A stretch of DNA of 64,000 nucleotides from Lentisphaerae bacterium WC36 (GCA_020683205.1 CP085689.1:2536230-2600229), one strand, 5' to 3'; shown: positions 7,876 to 17,053, counted from the stretch's first letter. Notes: a model not told the origin generated them from the letters alone. Numbers and translations are program-made.

Positions 7876-10341
7876 ATGAATAAACAGCAATTTAAAGATT
7901 TAATAACAAAAAAGATTATCATCCTTGACGGAGCAACTGGCACAGAATTAATAAAAAACGGCATGGGAGTTGGCGTTAATCCGGAGCTATGGGTTTATGA
8001 AAATAGTGATGTAATTCAAAAAGTTCAAGACGCCTATCGAGCAAGCGGTTCAGATATTGTTTATGCGCCAACATTTGGCGGAAATCGTTTAAAGTTAAAA
8101 AACTATAATCTTGAAAATCGTTTGTTTGAGCTAAACTCGACATTGGCAAAAGTAACCAAAGAAGCAGCTGTGGCATTTGGCGACAAGCGTTATGTATTTG
8201 GGGATATTGCTCCCACAGGAAGCTTCGTTGAACCTTTTGGCGAATTAAAATTTACTGAAGCCGTTGCTATTTACCGAGAACAAGCCGAAGCATTAGCTGC
8301 TGGCGGAGTCGATGGTTTTGCAATTGAAACAATGATGGATATCCAAGAAGCTCGAGCGGCCTTAATAGGAGTAAACAAAGTTGCAAAAAAGTATGATCTT
8401 CCAGTAATTGTAACCATGACGTTTGAAAAAGATATGCGCTCATTAAGCGGCACTGATCCTGTTTCAGCTTTAATTACACTACAATCATTAGGTGCTGACG
8501 CCTTTGGTTGCAATTGTTCAACAGGACCAACTGAAATGTTGAAAGTTATTGAATTACTAAAGCCATATGCAACAATTCCATTAATAGCTAAACCAAATGC
8601 TGGAATGCCAAAATTAGTCGATGGTGAAACTATTTTCAGTATGAACCCAGAGGAATTTGGTAGTTTTGCAGAACAATTTGCTAATGCGGGAGTAAATATT
8701 TATGGAGGATGCTGTGGCACAACTCCAGAGCATATTAAGAGTGTTGTTGATAATATTGCCGAAAAAAATTTACAGCCTGTTGCTCCTAAAATTTCAGCTT
8801 TAAGCGCAGTATCTTCAGCAAGAGGCTATACATTAATGGGCCCTAATGAACCAATTAGAGTTGTTGGCGAACGTATTAACCCAACAGGAAAAAAGGCATT
8901 ACAAGCTGAATTGCGTGAAGATAAAATGAATATTGTGCGCCAGTTCGCAATCGAACAAATTGACAAAGGCGCAACAATTTTGGATGTTAATATGGGCTTA
9001 AGTGGCATTGACGAAAAGCAACTAATGGTTGATAGTATTTCGATGTTATGTAAATCATTTGCTACACCTTTATGTATTGATTCAACTGATTATGAAGTTA
9101 TTGAGGCAGCATTGCAGATTTATCCAGGTAGAGCATTAGTTAATAGTATTAGCGCCGAAAAAGAGCGAATTGAAAAAATGTTACCTATTGCAGCGGAGTA
9201 TGGTGCGATGATTATAGTTTTACCTTTAACTGATGATGGCATTACAAAAACTACTGAAGAACGAATTAAAGTTATTAATGATATTTATGCTGAAGCCCAA
9301 AAATATGGTTACCAGCGTGAAGATTTAAGTGTTGATGCATTAATTATGACAATTTCATCAAATGCTGACGCTGCTAAAATTGCGCTTGAAACCATTGATT
9401 ATGTAACTAATGAATTCAAAAGTAACACCATTTGCGGTTTATCTAATGTTAGTTTTGGTTTGCCCGAACGTAAATGGGCAAATTCAACTTTTTTAGCAAT
9501 GGCAGCTGCTCGTGGCTTAAATATGGCAATTGCTAATCCTAATGATCAATTATTAATGAATACATTATATGCGGCAGACGCTTTAGCAATGCGCGATAAT
9601 AAACTGCAAAATTATGTTAATCATTTCAGCAATTTAAATTGTAACATTATGAGTAATAACAACTTGAACTCCAGCACTGAAACTTCGACACAAAAAGCAC
9701 AAAACAGTGCAGAAGAAGTGATGAACTGTGTTCTTAATGGCGCAGATGACATGATCAAAGAAACAATAAAAACAGCTTTAAAGGAAGGATTTACGGCAAA
9801 GGATTTAGTTGACAATTATTTAATTAAAGCAATTAATATTGTTGGCGAAAAATTTGAATGCAAAGAGTATTTTTTACCACAATTAATCAATTCTGCGGAT
9901 GCAATGCGTTGTGGATTTGAGGTTCTTGAGCCTATTTTAGCATCTGAAAAAAGCGCCCTCACTGAAAAATTAGGAAAAATAGTATTCGCAACAGTTGAAG
10001 GCGACATTCATGATATTGGCAAAAATATTGTCTGCTTAATGCTTAGAAATTATAATTTTGATGTTGTCGATTTAGGTAAAGATGTCACTGCACAGACAAT
10101 CATTGATGCAGCAATTGCCGAAAAAGCTGATATTATTGGGTTAAGTGCTCTAATGACGACAACCATGAGTAATATGGATAAAGTTGTTAATTTGGCAAAA
10201 AATTATCCAGAATTGGCAAATGTAAAATTCATGGTTGGCGGGGCTGTTGTCGATGCCGAGTATGCAAAAAATATTATGGCATATTATTCAACAGATGCAA
10301 TGGATGCTGTTAAAGTGGCGACAAAATTAATGGGTAAATAA
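7876..10341 (+). CDS. metH: Cobalamin-dependent methionine synthase, without reactivation domain
   Basis: Transfers methyl from 5-methyltetrahydrofolate through cobalamin to homocysteine. Domains in order: homocysteine methyltransferase barrel (about 10-295; zinc ligands Cys214 and Cys279-Cys280 in GGCCGTTPEH), pterin-binding barrel (about 320-580; GERINPTGKK), cobalamin cap (about 620-690) and cobalamin-binding Rossmann domain (about 695-821; GDIHDIGKN with cobalt-ligand His712). At 821 residues it stops where E. coli MetH (about 1,227) goes on into the AdoMet-binding reactivation domain; that part is supplied by the gene just upstream. A poly-polar linker (NNNLNSSTETSTQ) separates the pterin barrel from the cap domain. 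Confidence 0.97.
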   Translation: MNKQQFKDLITKKIIILDGATGTELIKNGMGVGVNPELWVYENSDVIQKVQDAYRASGSDIVYAPTFGGNRLKLKNYNLENRLFELNSTLAKVTKEAAVAFGDKRYVFGDIAPTGSFVEPFGELKFTEAVAIYREQAEALAAGGVDGFAIETMMDIQEARAALIGVNKVAKKYDLPVIVTMTFEKDMRSLSGTDPVSALITLQSLGADAFGCNCSTGPTEMLKVIELLKPYATIPLIAKPNAGMPKLVDGETIFSMNPEEFGSFAEQFANAGVNIYGGCCGTTPEHIKSVVDNIAEKNLQPVAPKISALSAVSSARGYTLMGPNEPIRVVGERINPTGKKALQAELREDKMNIVRQFAIEQIDKGATILDVNMGLSGIDEKQLMVDSISMLCKSFATPLCIDSTDYEVIEAALQIYPGRALVNSISAEKERIEKMLPIAAEYGAMIIVLPLTDDGITKTTEERIKVINDIYAEAQKYGYQREDLSVDALIMTISSNADAAKIALETIDYVTNEFKSNTICGLSNVSFGLPERKWANSTFLAMAAARGLNMAIANPNDQLLMNTLYAADALAMRDNKLQNYVNHFSNLNCNIMSNNNLNSSTETSTQKAQNSAEEVMNCVLNGADDMIKETIKTALKEGFTAKDLVDNYLIKAINIVGEKFECKEYFLPQLINSADAMRCGFEVLEPILASEKSALTEKLGKIVFATVEGDIHDIGKNIVCLMLRNYNFDVVDLGKDVTAQTIIDAAIAEKADIIGLSALMTTTMSNMDKVVNLAKNYPELANVKFMVGGAVVDAEYAKNIMAYYSTDAMDAVKVATKLMGK

Positions 10342-10345
10342 TCTG

Positions 10346-10882
10346 ATGAATAAAATCAACTTAAAAGCAAATTCATATTTTGAAGATGAATGTTTCAATT
10401 CGTTAACGATTGAAAATACTGATTTGAAGAAAACTGAATTTTATGGTTGTAGTTTTACTAACTGCAACTTCTTTTATGTTGATTTTTCTGAGGCAATATT
10501 TGAAGAATGCCAATTTTCTAATTGCGTGTTTTCAATTAATAAAATTTTTGACTGCAGTTTTCGTGAAGTTAATTTTTATGAATGTAAATTGCAAGGAATA
10601 AATTTTGAATTATTAAATCAATTTGCCTTAGAAATTAATTTTAATAAATGTAAACTACAACATTGCTCATACTCTCAAATGGATTTGAGCAACACTTCTT
10701 TTGAAGGTTGTTCACTTCATGAATGTGATTTTAATGACAATAATTTGAGAAATGTTAATTTCAAATACTGTGATTTTACAGGAAGTTTATTTTCAAATAA
10801 CAATTGCGAAAATGCCAATTTTTCAAATGCTATTAATTTCAATATTAACCCAACTGATAATAATAAGTTTATAACTTATTGA
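10346..10882 (+). CDS. Pentapeptide-repeat protein
   Basis: 178 residues made almost entirely of A(D/N)LXX-like pentapeptides with a strong Cys/Phe bias (FYGCS FTNCN FFYVD FSEAI FEECQ and so on), interrupted around residues 80-100 by a non-repeat segment (FELLNQFALEINF). Such proteins fold as a right-handed quadrilateral beta-helix; known members include Qnr/MfpA gyrase-protecting proteins, but most have no known role. The central Phe at position i is well kept. The start lies four bases after the metH stop, so it is probably translated from the metH transcript. No signal peptide. The unusually high cysteine count suggests a reducing location. Function unknown. Confidence 0.85.
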   Translation: MNKINLKANSYFEDECFNSLTIENTDLKKTEFYGCSFTNCNFFYVDFSEAIFEECQFSNCVFSINKIFDCSFREVNFYECKLQGINFELLNQFALEINFNKCKLQHCSYSQMDLSNTSFEGCSLHECDFNDNNLRNVNFKYCDFTGSLFSNNNCENANFSNAINFNINPTDNNKFITY

Positions 10883-10918
10883 AACAGACACATTAATAGA
10901 AAAATAAAATATAAAATC

Positions 10919-11563
10919 ATGCCATTATTTGATAGAATTATAGAAAGCACATGTGATATAGTAGAAGATTTAGCTGAAGATATTGCTGAGTTTGCTGACG
11001 ATAGCTTTCATGCTGTTGAAGACTTTCTCACGTCTCCGATTCAACACACAGTTGAAACAGTTGAAGATCTATCTGAAGCCACGGTCTATCTAGCAAAGAG
11101 CAATCCTGTTGGTAGCACCATAGAAGGAGTTATTGACTCATTTCGCGATGCAATAACTGAACCAGAGCGCGGCAGTGTATTATACACCGATTTGCTTTTT
11201 GGCATGATGGAGCACTCAGGTATATACATAGGCAATAATAGAATTGTTGAACTAAATTCTCAAGGTGAAGTTAGCATTGTCACTCCATCCGAATTCATTA
11301 GCGGTGGTACTGGAATAAATATTTATGTATCTTGTATTGATGAAAACCCTATTGGGTGTGAAGTAACAGCTCAACGCGCTGAGAGAATGGTTGGTACAAA
11401 AAAAAATTACCATCTACTAAATGATAACTGTCATATTTTTTGTTCTGGTTGCTTAACAGGTGACTTTAACAATAACGAAACGTTTTTATGGATGCTACAA
11501 CAAAATGCACAGGAATTATTGAATGCTAACACTTGGCGCATTTGGGATGTAGATTTATCATAA
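10919..11563 (+). CDS. LRAT-like (permuted NlpC/P60) domain protein
   Basis: 214 residues. The first 75 are acidic and helical (VEDLAEDIAEFADDSFHAVEDF), reminiscent of an amphipathic membrane-binding region. Residues about 85-180 show the LRAT-like circularly permuted papain fold: HSGIYIGNNRIVELN with catalytic His99, then NDNCHIF with candidate nucleophile Cys171, matching the NCEHF motif of LRAT/HRASLS acyltransferases and viral relatives. No signal peptide is visible. The family contains acyltransferases and peptidases or amidases, so the reaction cannot be named. It follows the pentapeptide-repeat gene by 36 bases and may be the end of the metH transcript. GC is a little higher than its neighbours. 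Confidence 0.72.
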   Translation: MPLFDRIIESTCDIVEDLAEDIAEFADDSFHAVEDFLTSPIQHTVETVEDLSEATVYLAKSNPVGSTIEGVIDSFRDAITEPERGSVLYTDLLFGMMEHSGIYIGNNRIVELNSQGEVSIVTPSEFISGGTGINIYVSCIDENPIGCEVTAQRAERMVGTKKNYHLLNDNCHIFCSGCLTGDFNNNETFLWMLQQNAQELLNANTWRIWDVDLS

Positions 11564-11591
11564 TTATTACAAGCCAAACTCTAAAATTTAT

Positions 11592-12281
11592 TTAATCACT
11601 AACAATATCGTCAGAGTTGACTTCATACTTTTTAGCAAAAAAACCAATAGTCACTTTTTTATCTTCATTTACTTTAAAATTACGATACAATAAAAATTTA
11701 TTTGCCGCGCCGACAAAATAACTACCATTCAATGCTTGTTTTTTATTCTTTAACAACAACCCCGAATTATACCAACCACGTAACGCATTATTATCAATAA
11801 ACTCAAAATTAGTATTATACAAATACGCTCCAGTAACCTTAAAATAATCAAAAGCAATTAAAAATTTTTCATCTTCAGCTTTGTCTTGATAACTATTGCT
11901 TGAATTTGTTCCTGATAACTTAATTGTTAAATAGCCACTTTTATCTGGTGTAAACGAAAACTCGTAATAACTCCACTTTTCACCTAACGCGCCCTTGCCT
12001 GTGATTGTGAGTTCATTATTTTTCTTTTCATCGTCAGTAGTATTTGCAGTCGCAACTTCATATTCATTGCGCTTGTAGTTTTTTCCTAGAATGCTAACAC
12101 TTTTATCAAAAAAATCATCCGCAACCTCAGTAGGAACAACTTTAATTGCATCTTTTGACTTAACATTGCGAATTTGCACCTTAACAAAATAATCATCATC
12201 TGCATGCAGAGCCATTACTCCACTAGCAAGAAAAGTGCATAGCAATATTTTTGTTAACTTCCCAGTTAATAATCTCTTCAT
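11592..12281 (-). CDS. Exported protein of unknown function, beta-sandwich-like
   Basis: 229 residues with a signal peptide (about 1-28: basic start, hydrophobic core, cleavage near LHA-DD). The mature part alternates short beta-strand-like stretches: YYEFSFTPDKSGYLTIKLSGTNSS resembles carbohydrate-binding-module beta-sandwiches in style, and AYLYNTNFEF..LRGWYNSG recalls domains that describe bound ligands. No catalytic motif is visible. It may be a glycan-binding or surface protein of a kind common in polysaccharide-degrading PVC bacteria, but that is inference. A good promoter (12481-12508) lies about 200 bases upstream, giving a long leader. Confidence 0.75.
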   Translation of the reverse strand: MKRLLTGKLTKILLCTFLASGVMALHADDDYFVKVQIRNVKSKDAIKVVPTEVADDFFDKSVSILGKNYKRNEYEVATANTTDDEKKNNELTITGKGALGEKWSYYEFSFTPDKSGYLTIKLSGTNSSNSYQDKAEDEKFLIAFDYFKVTGAYLYNTNFEFIDNNALRGWYNSGLLLKNKKQALNGSYFVGAANKFLLYRNFKVNEDKKVTIGFFAKKYEVNSDDIVSD

Positions 12282-12480
12282 AGTAACCCTTAATTAATCC
12301 TTTATCTCAGATTAAATGCTAAATTGATTCAAATTACAAGGATTTTCTTTTATTACTAAATTCTTCAATAAAACAGACTGCATCAAAAACCAAATTTAAT
12401 TATTCAATATTTAGCTGTAACACAATTTCTAAATTATTTTAATCCCAATAAGTTGTTAATTATCCTTTTTAATCTTCCAT

Positions 12481-12508
12481 AATATAGGGCTATTTTATAA
12501 TTTGTCAA
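12481..12508 (-). promoter_or_regulatory. Sigma70-type promoter
   Basis: Minus strand: TTGACA at 12503-12508, a 16-base spacer, and TATATT at 12481-12486. It would drive the exported protein gene ending at 11592 through a leader of nearly 200 bases. Confidence 0.55.
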
Positions 12509-12570
12509 AATAACTCTATAAACTATTACCAATAAATCAATATTTTTACCATTTTTTTTACTCAAACTAT

Positions 12571-12610
12571 ATTAGCACCATCATAATTTCAAAAAAATAA
12601 TGGTGCTAAT
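12571..12610 (-). terminator. Hairpin after the Gfo/Idh/MocA gene
   Basis: ATTAGCACCAT (12571-12581) pairs perfectly with ATGGTGCTAAT (12600-12610). It starts 15 bases past the stop codon of the oxidoreductase gene. The sequence after the stem on the minus strand is not a clean T-tract, so it may be a transcript-end stabiliser rather than a strong terminator. Confidence 0.55.
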
Positions 12611-12625
12611 TAAAAATCTCCTCAC

Positions 12626-14035
12626 TTATACGTGAAGTTGATTTTCAGCCCGTTTTATATCAAACAATGGCAATTTTGCAGGCTCAACATCAACAATTGG
12701 CCATGGCTTAGTATTTTTCCACATTCCACGCGTAAAATCTGGAAATTCAATACTATTTGAACGTTTTTTGATAGACATTGCACTCAATGGCATAACTGCA
12801 CTCCAAGTTGCTGCATCATAAACATTTTGATCCAAAGGTAAACCATGCTTTAAACAATAAATTAAGCGATAATCCATAATAAAATCCATGCCACCGTGAC
12901 CACCAACTTTACGAGCAACTTTCCCCATTGTCTTAATTAAAGGATGCTCATATTTTTTGCAAACCTCTCGGAATTTTTTTGATGGCAACCATTGATGACC
13001 ATGCTTGTAGCTATCTAAAGCAATTTTTGCCGGACCTGGATATTTTTGAGCACAACCACGAGTTCCTTGTAAAAGATGAATACGTGAATATGGTCGTGGA
13101 GTACTAACGTCATGCTGAATCATCACTGTTTGCCCTTTTACTGTGTGCAATAAAGAGGTATTCATATCGCCTCGATAGCCAACAACATCTTGATATTGAG
13201 CGTGGTTATTCTGCTTTGCATAATCTCTAAATGCAAATTCATTTGTTGACATCGAAGTCATATAGTCAAAAAGATTTTCTCTATTAATATTCATACACTG
13301 AGCAACTGGACCTAAACCATGAGTTGGGTATAAATTTCCATTTTGAGCCATATTTTCTTTAAAACGCCATTTATTCTGATATGAATCTCCTTGGATCATA
13401 CGACACAGTTGATGAATATATGCACCCTCGGCATGGGTAATTTCGCCAAAAGCTCCTTCGCGTGCCATACGTAATGTTAATAATTCAAAAAAGTCATAAC
13501 AAGTATTTTCCAACATCATACAATGGCGCTGATATTTTTCTGATGTTTCAACTAATTCCCACAATTCATCAAGTGTTTTCCCAGCAGGAACTTCAACCGC
13601 GGCATGTTTGCCTTTTTTCATTGCTTCAACAGAAATTGGCGTGTGATAATCCCATGAGGTACAGTTATAAATTAACTCAATATCAAGATCACACATTTTT
13701 CTCCAAGCTTCAGGCGAGCCAGAAAATTCGTATTGTGCTTTAGGGCGCTTCGATTTTGTTAAAACTTTTTGAGCACGCTCAACAAAACTTTGATTCAAAT
13801 CACACAAAGCCACAATCTCTACATCACGTATTTTACTTAAACGACTAACAGCACCTGTTCCACGATTGCCTAATCCAACAATTCCTACTCGAATTTTATT
13901 CAATGGTTTTGCTGTAAATTTTGCCATATTCGTCTGAGAAATACCTCCTAGAATTGCGCCTTGACTTTGACAACCCGATAAAGCAACAGCACCCGCAGCC
14001 ATTGAAGCCGTTCTTAAAAATTCTCTTCGTTTCAT
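12626..14035 (-). CDS. Gfo/Idh/MocA-family oxidoreductase with Tat signal
   Basis: NAD(P)-dependent sugar or polyol dehydrogenase family, exported. The start at 14035 gives MKRREFLRTASMAAGAVALSGC, a Tat signal ending in a possible lipobox (LSGC); the frame stays open 25 codons further upstream but that part carries no signal logic. The N-terminal Rossmann motif is VGIVGLGNRG, followed by EVPAGKTLDELW and the C-terminal Gfo/Idh beta-sheet region, HGGMDFIMDYRLIYCLK. Exported Gfo/Idh proteins with this twin-arginine start are abundant in Planctomycetota, Verrucomicrobiota and Lentisphaerota; some relatives act on glycosides of surface sugars. About 470 residues. Substrate unknown. Preceded by the terminator of its upstream neighbour, so separately transcribed. 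Confidence 0.92.
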   Translation of the reverse strand: MKRREFLRTASMAAGAVALSGCQSQGAILGGISQTNMAKFTAKPLNKIRVGIVGLGNRGTGAVSRLSKIRDVEIVALCDLNQSFVERAQKVLTKSKRPKAQYEFSGSPEAWRKMCDLDIELIYNCTSWDYHTPISVEAMKKGKHAAVEVPAGKTLDELWELVETSEKYQRHCMMLENTCYDFFELLTLRMAREGAFGEITHAEGAYIHQLCRMIQGDSYQNKWRFKENMAQNGNLYPTHGLGPVAQCMNINRENLFDYMTSMSTNEFAFRDYAKQNNHAQYQDVVGYRGDMNTSLLHTVKGQTVMIQHDVSTPRPYSRIHLLQGTRGCAQKYPGPAKIALDSYKHGHQWLPSKKFREVCKKYEHPLIKTMGKVARKVGGHGGMDFIMDYRLIYCLKHGLPLDQNVYDAATWSAVMPLSAMSIKKRSNSIEFPDFTRGMWKNTKPWPIVDVEPAKLPLFDIKRAENQLHV

Positions 14036-14116
14036 TTTTTCCTCTTTTTTAGTTAATGATCTATATGTTAATAACATTAACACACATTGTAGACTTTTTC
14101 CATATAACATAAAGAA

Positions 14117-14154
14117 AAAAAATCAACTTTATCAAAAATGAAAAAGTTGATTTT
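14117..14154 (-). terminator. Intrinsic terminator after the lectin-domain gene
   Basis: AAAATCAACTTT and AAAGTTGATTTT form a 12-bp stem; on the minus strand a run of eight T residues follows. It separates the 14168-15154 gene from the downstream oxidoreductase gene. Confidence 0.8.
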
Positions 14155-14167
14155 CTATATGTGAAAC

Positions 14168-15154
14168 TTAACGGTCACTTACTTCAATTGTGACAAGCAG
14201 TCGTCCTGTATTATTATTATAATTATCCCATTCATATGGACCAAATTCCAATATCCCAGAATCTTCTGCTCTAAAAGTCCCTGAAGCTCCTATTGAATAT
14301 ACTTTTTTACCAATCCGGGCAACTAATTGCCCAGGGTTAAATTGTTTATCAACTTTATTTATATTCTTATTAGTCTTAGAACTTTTTGTTGGAGGAAGCC
14401 AATCTATAAAACCATCGCCATCACAGCTCGGATACGGTCCATCTCCCATACTCCACAATCCTGATGAATTAACACGAATAATTTTACCTTTTTTTACTTT
14501 TATACGTGAATCTGTCCAAGGTTCACTTGCTGCCACCGGTACTGTTTTACGAATATTAGAAATAACATAACGTGGATCTTTTGGATCATAAACAATTTTA
14601 GACTTACTAACTAAAGACTCTGTTAAAATTGTTGATAAATCAACATTATACCCCATATCTTCATAAGCAACCAATGCAATTATAGCATCTTCATCTTCTG
14701 GTTTAAACAATCTTATAAAACCATAAAACATCAATTTTAAATGACGAGTAATTGTTCGTGTATCTCGCGGCATATCCTTGATTGTTGTACGTAAATTTTC
14801 AACAAAACTCTCTTCCGTTACAGTTCGTTTAGATTTAATTGGCTTAATAGGCAAATTAAACTTTATTCTCCCCCTTAAAAGAAGTAGATCTTTATCCTTT
14901 GGGATAAAACTTTTGGCGAAATCAATCAACAACAACCCTCTTTTATCTTTACGATCATTTGCTAAGACATTACTTGCTAATACAATCGCGCGATATGCTA
15001 AACTTTTTAGTCGCAACTCCGAAATAGGCAGTTGCACATTGTTTTTTTCAGCAACTGTAGTCAATCCCATCACATTATTTGAACTTGTACTCAATAAAAT
15101 ACAAGCTACAAAAGCTGCAATAAAAAACAATTTCTTTTTACTTTTAAAATTCAT
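14168..15154 (-). CDS. Exported protein with C-terminal LecA/PA-IL-like lectin domain
   Basis: The start at 15154 (MNFKSKKKLFFIAAF) has GGAG eight bases upstream and opens a signal peptide of about 30 residues; an in-frame start 11 codons earlier has neither. The middle (about 45-205) is helical with no recognised motif. The last 115 residues match the galactose-binding LecA/PA-IL-like pattern: EPWTDSRIKVKKGKIIRVNSSG, a Gly-rich DGPYPSCDGDGF loop, GQLVARIGKKVYSIG, then SGILEFGPYEWDNYNNNTG, where Asp and Asn residues would bind calcium and sugar. A periplasmic or surface glycan-binding role is likely; the N-terminal domain is unidentified. Confidence 0.78.
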   Translation of the reverse strand: MNFKSKKKLFFIAAFVACILLSTSSNNVMGLTTVAEKNNVQLPISELRLKSLAYRAIVLASNVLANDRKDKRGLLLIDFAKSFIPKDKDLLLLRGRIKFNLPIKPIKSKRTVTEESFVENLRTTIKDMPRDTRTITRHLKLMFYGFIRLFKPEDEDAIIALVAYEDMGYNVDLSTILTESLVSKSKIVYDPKDPRYVISNIRKTVPVAASEPWTDSRIKVKKGKIIRVNSSGLWSMGDGPYPSCDGDGFIDWLPPTKSSKTNKNINKVDKQFNPGQLVARIGKKVYSIGASGTFRAEDSGILEFGPYEWDNYNNNTGRLLVTIEVSDR

Positions 15155-15498
15155 TTTTGAATCTCCAAGCTTTAAATAATCTCTCACATCAGCAAAAACT
15201 ATTTTGCTTAACCCTCAATGTCCTTTTTTCTATAGTCAAACAACCATACTATATATAATCACTAAATAATTATAATAAATTAATTTTTGGTTATTAAAGT
15301 TAATCTCGTTACATTTTTTTTAAATTAACTTCATAATAATAACCTTTGGAGCAACAAAATCACTTAGACATTGAAATATTAAGTCGTAACCAACTCCAAT
15401 ATATTGATTTTAAATTAATAAAATTTCAAAGTTTTAATATTCTATAGGTGTTTCTAAAATTATTCAACCTTATTTGAGAAACACTTTTTTAAAATCTC
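15155..15498. other. Intergenic region upstream of the lectin-domain gene
   Basis: No gene. It must contain the promoter of the minus-strand gene starting at 15154, but I cannot pick one confidently among several AT-rich boxes. The distal end holds a hairpin next to the gatB stop (listed separately). Confidence 0.5.
15448..15490. terminator. Hairpin after gatB
   Basis: GTGTTTCT (15448-15455) pairs with AGAAACAC (15477-15484). The T-run follows on the plus strand, while gatB ends just beyond it on the minus strand, so its polarity does not fit gatB well. It may still cap the gatB transcript. Confidence 0.4.
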
Positions 15499-16944
15499 TT
15501 AATCAAGATTTTTCTTAAGCAATTCAATAACAAGCTGAGGGTTTGCCTTTCCTCGACTTAATTTCATTACTTGTCCAACAAAATATTTTAATACCTCAGT
15601 TTTACCACTTTTATATTGTTCAACCTGTGGAGCGTTATTTTCAATTGCTTCAATAACAAATTTTTCAATTGCAGACTCATCCGTAACCTGAACCAAGCCT
15701 TGCTCTTCAACAATAACTTTAGCGTCTTTACCACTAGAAAACATTTCACTGAAAACTTTCTTAGCAATTTTACCACTGATTGTTTTATTTTCAATTAGTT
15801 TAATCATATCAGCCAATTGTTGAGGAACAATTTTACACTCATCAATTGAAATATTTGCCTCACTTAATTCACGCAATAATTCAGAAATAATCCAGTTAGC
15901 CAATAGCTTCGGAGTATCAACTAACACTGCTCCAGCATCAAAATAATCTGCAACCTCACGATTTTGCGTTAAAACCTCTGCATCATAATCTGTTAAATTA
16001 TAATCTGCAATAAAACGAGCCTGTTTAGCTAATGGTGCTTCAGACAATGTTACACGCACCTTTTCAACATCTTCATCAGTAAAAGTAACTGGTAATAAAT
16101 CTGGCTCAGGAAAGTAGCGATAATCATGAGCACTTTCTTTCGTACGCATTAAATATGTTTCACCGCGATCATCATTCCAACCACGAGTTTCTTGTTGAAA
16201 TGTTTCACCATTATCATAACCACGGCGCTGGCGTTTAATTTCATAAACAATTGATTTATGCACCGCACGGAAGCTGTTTAGGTTTTTTATTTCAATTTTA
16301 GTTCCAAATTCGCTTGATCCTTTTGGTTTTAACGAAATATTTACATCACAACGCATTTGCCCTTTTTCCATATCGCAGTTACCAATTTTTGCGTACTGCA
16401 TAATCTGCTTAATTGAAGTTAAATAAGCGTAAGCTTCATCAGCAGTTGCGATTTCAGGTTCACTAACAATTTCCATCAATGGCACCCCTGCACGGTTGTA
16501 ATCAACCCCACTATATGTTCCAAAGTGAGTTAATTTAGCAACATCCTCTTCAAGATGAATACGCGTTAAGCCAATCTCTTTTGGAGGTAAATCTTTACCT
16601 GAAAACCCTTTATTCCCACCAATTTTCACCTTACCGTGTTCACAAAATGGTAAATCATATTGTGAAATCTGATAATTTTTTGGCATATCAGGGTAAAAAT
16701 AACTTTTACGATCAAATTTACTATATTTTGCAATTTCGCAATCTAGCATAAGCCCTGCGACTACAGTCTTATCAATTGCCTCTTTGTTAGGTACTGGCAT
16801 TACTCCAGGATATCCCATACAAACGGGGCAAACTAATGTGTTAGGTTCTTCACCATATCTATTTGCGCACGAGCAAAACATTTTACTATTTGTTTTTACT
16901 TGAACGTGTACTTCTAAACCAATTACTACGTCATATTCTGCCAT
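15499..16944 (-). CDS. gatB: Aspartyl/glutamyl-tRNA(Asn/Gln) amidotransferase subunit B
   Basis: Subunit B of the GatCAB complex, which amidates Asp-tRNA(Asn) and/or Glu-tRNA(Gln) in the cytoplasm. 481 residues, full length. It opens with VIGLEVHVQVKTNSKMFCSC, the start of the GatB catalytic domain with zinc-binding cysteines (CSC and CPVCMGYPG); LTRIHLEEDVAKL, DYNRAGVPLMEIVSEPE and MRCDVNISLKPKG are diagnostic. The helical YqeY/tail domain fills the last 120 residues. gatA and gatC are not next to it, so the complex is encoded at separate loci. A hairpin lies just after its stop. Confidence 0.97.
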   Translation of the reverse strand: MAEYDVVIGLEVHVQVKTNSKMFCSCANRYGEEPNTLVCPVCMGYPGVMPVPNKEAIDKTVVAGLMLDCEIAKYSKFDRKSYFYPDMPKNYQISQYDLPFCEHGKVKIGGNKGFSGKDLPPKEIGLTRIHLEEDVAKLTHFGTYSGVDYNRAGVPLMEIVSEPEIATADEAYAYLTSIKQIMQYAKIGNCDMEKGQMRCDVNISLKPKGSSEFGTKIEIKNLNSFRAVHKSIVYEIKRQRRGYDNGETFQQETRGWNDDRGETYLMRTKESAHDYRYFPEPDLLPVTFTDEDVEKVRVTLSEAPLAKQARFIADYNLTDYDAEVLTQNREVADYFDAGAVLVDTPKLLANWIISELLRELSEANISIDECKIVPQQLADMIKLIENKTISGKIAKKVFSEMFSSGKDAKVIVEEQGLVQVTDESAIEKFVIEAIENNAPQVEQYKSGKTEVLKYFVGQVMKLSRGKANPQLVIELLKKNLD

Positions 16945-17006
16945 ATATCTATAAAACCTTAATCTAAGTTAATTCTAAAAAAAATACTTCTAGTAAAATT
17001 ACAACT

Positions 17007-17053
17007 AAAAAGCTCTGATTTCCAGTCTAAAGACCATCTTTTCAGAGCTTTTT
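17007..17053 (-). terminator. Intrinsic terminator after SpoIIAA-like gene 1
   Basis: AAAAAGCTCTGA and TCAGAGCTTTTT arms enclose a 23-base loop region; T residues flank both sides, so it can act in either direction. Here it ends the 17103-17495 transcript ahead of gatB. Confidence 0.75.

Larger units (their letters stand above)
12282..12625. other. Intergenic region with promoter and large hairpin
   Basis: No gene. It contains the promoter of the 11592-12281 gene and an 11-bp perfect inverted repeat downstream of the oxidoreductase gene; both are listed separately. The remaining sequence is AT-rich with no other structure I can support. Confidence 0.6.

Noticed and set aside
12571-12610. Inverted repeat as an insertion-sequence end or attachment site
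   Set aside because: There is no transposase or duplicated target near it and it sits just past a stop codon, typical of a transcript end.
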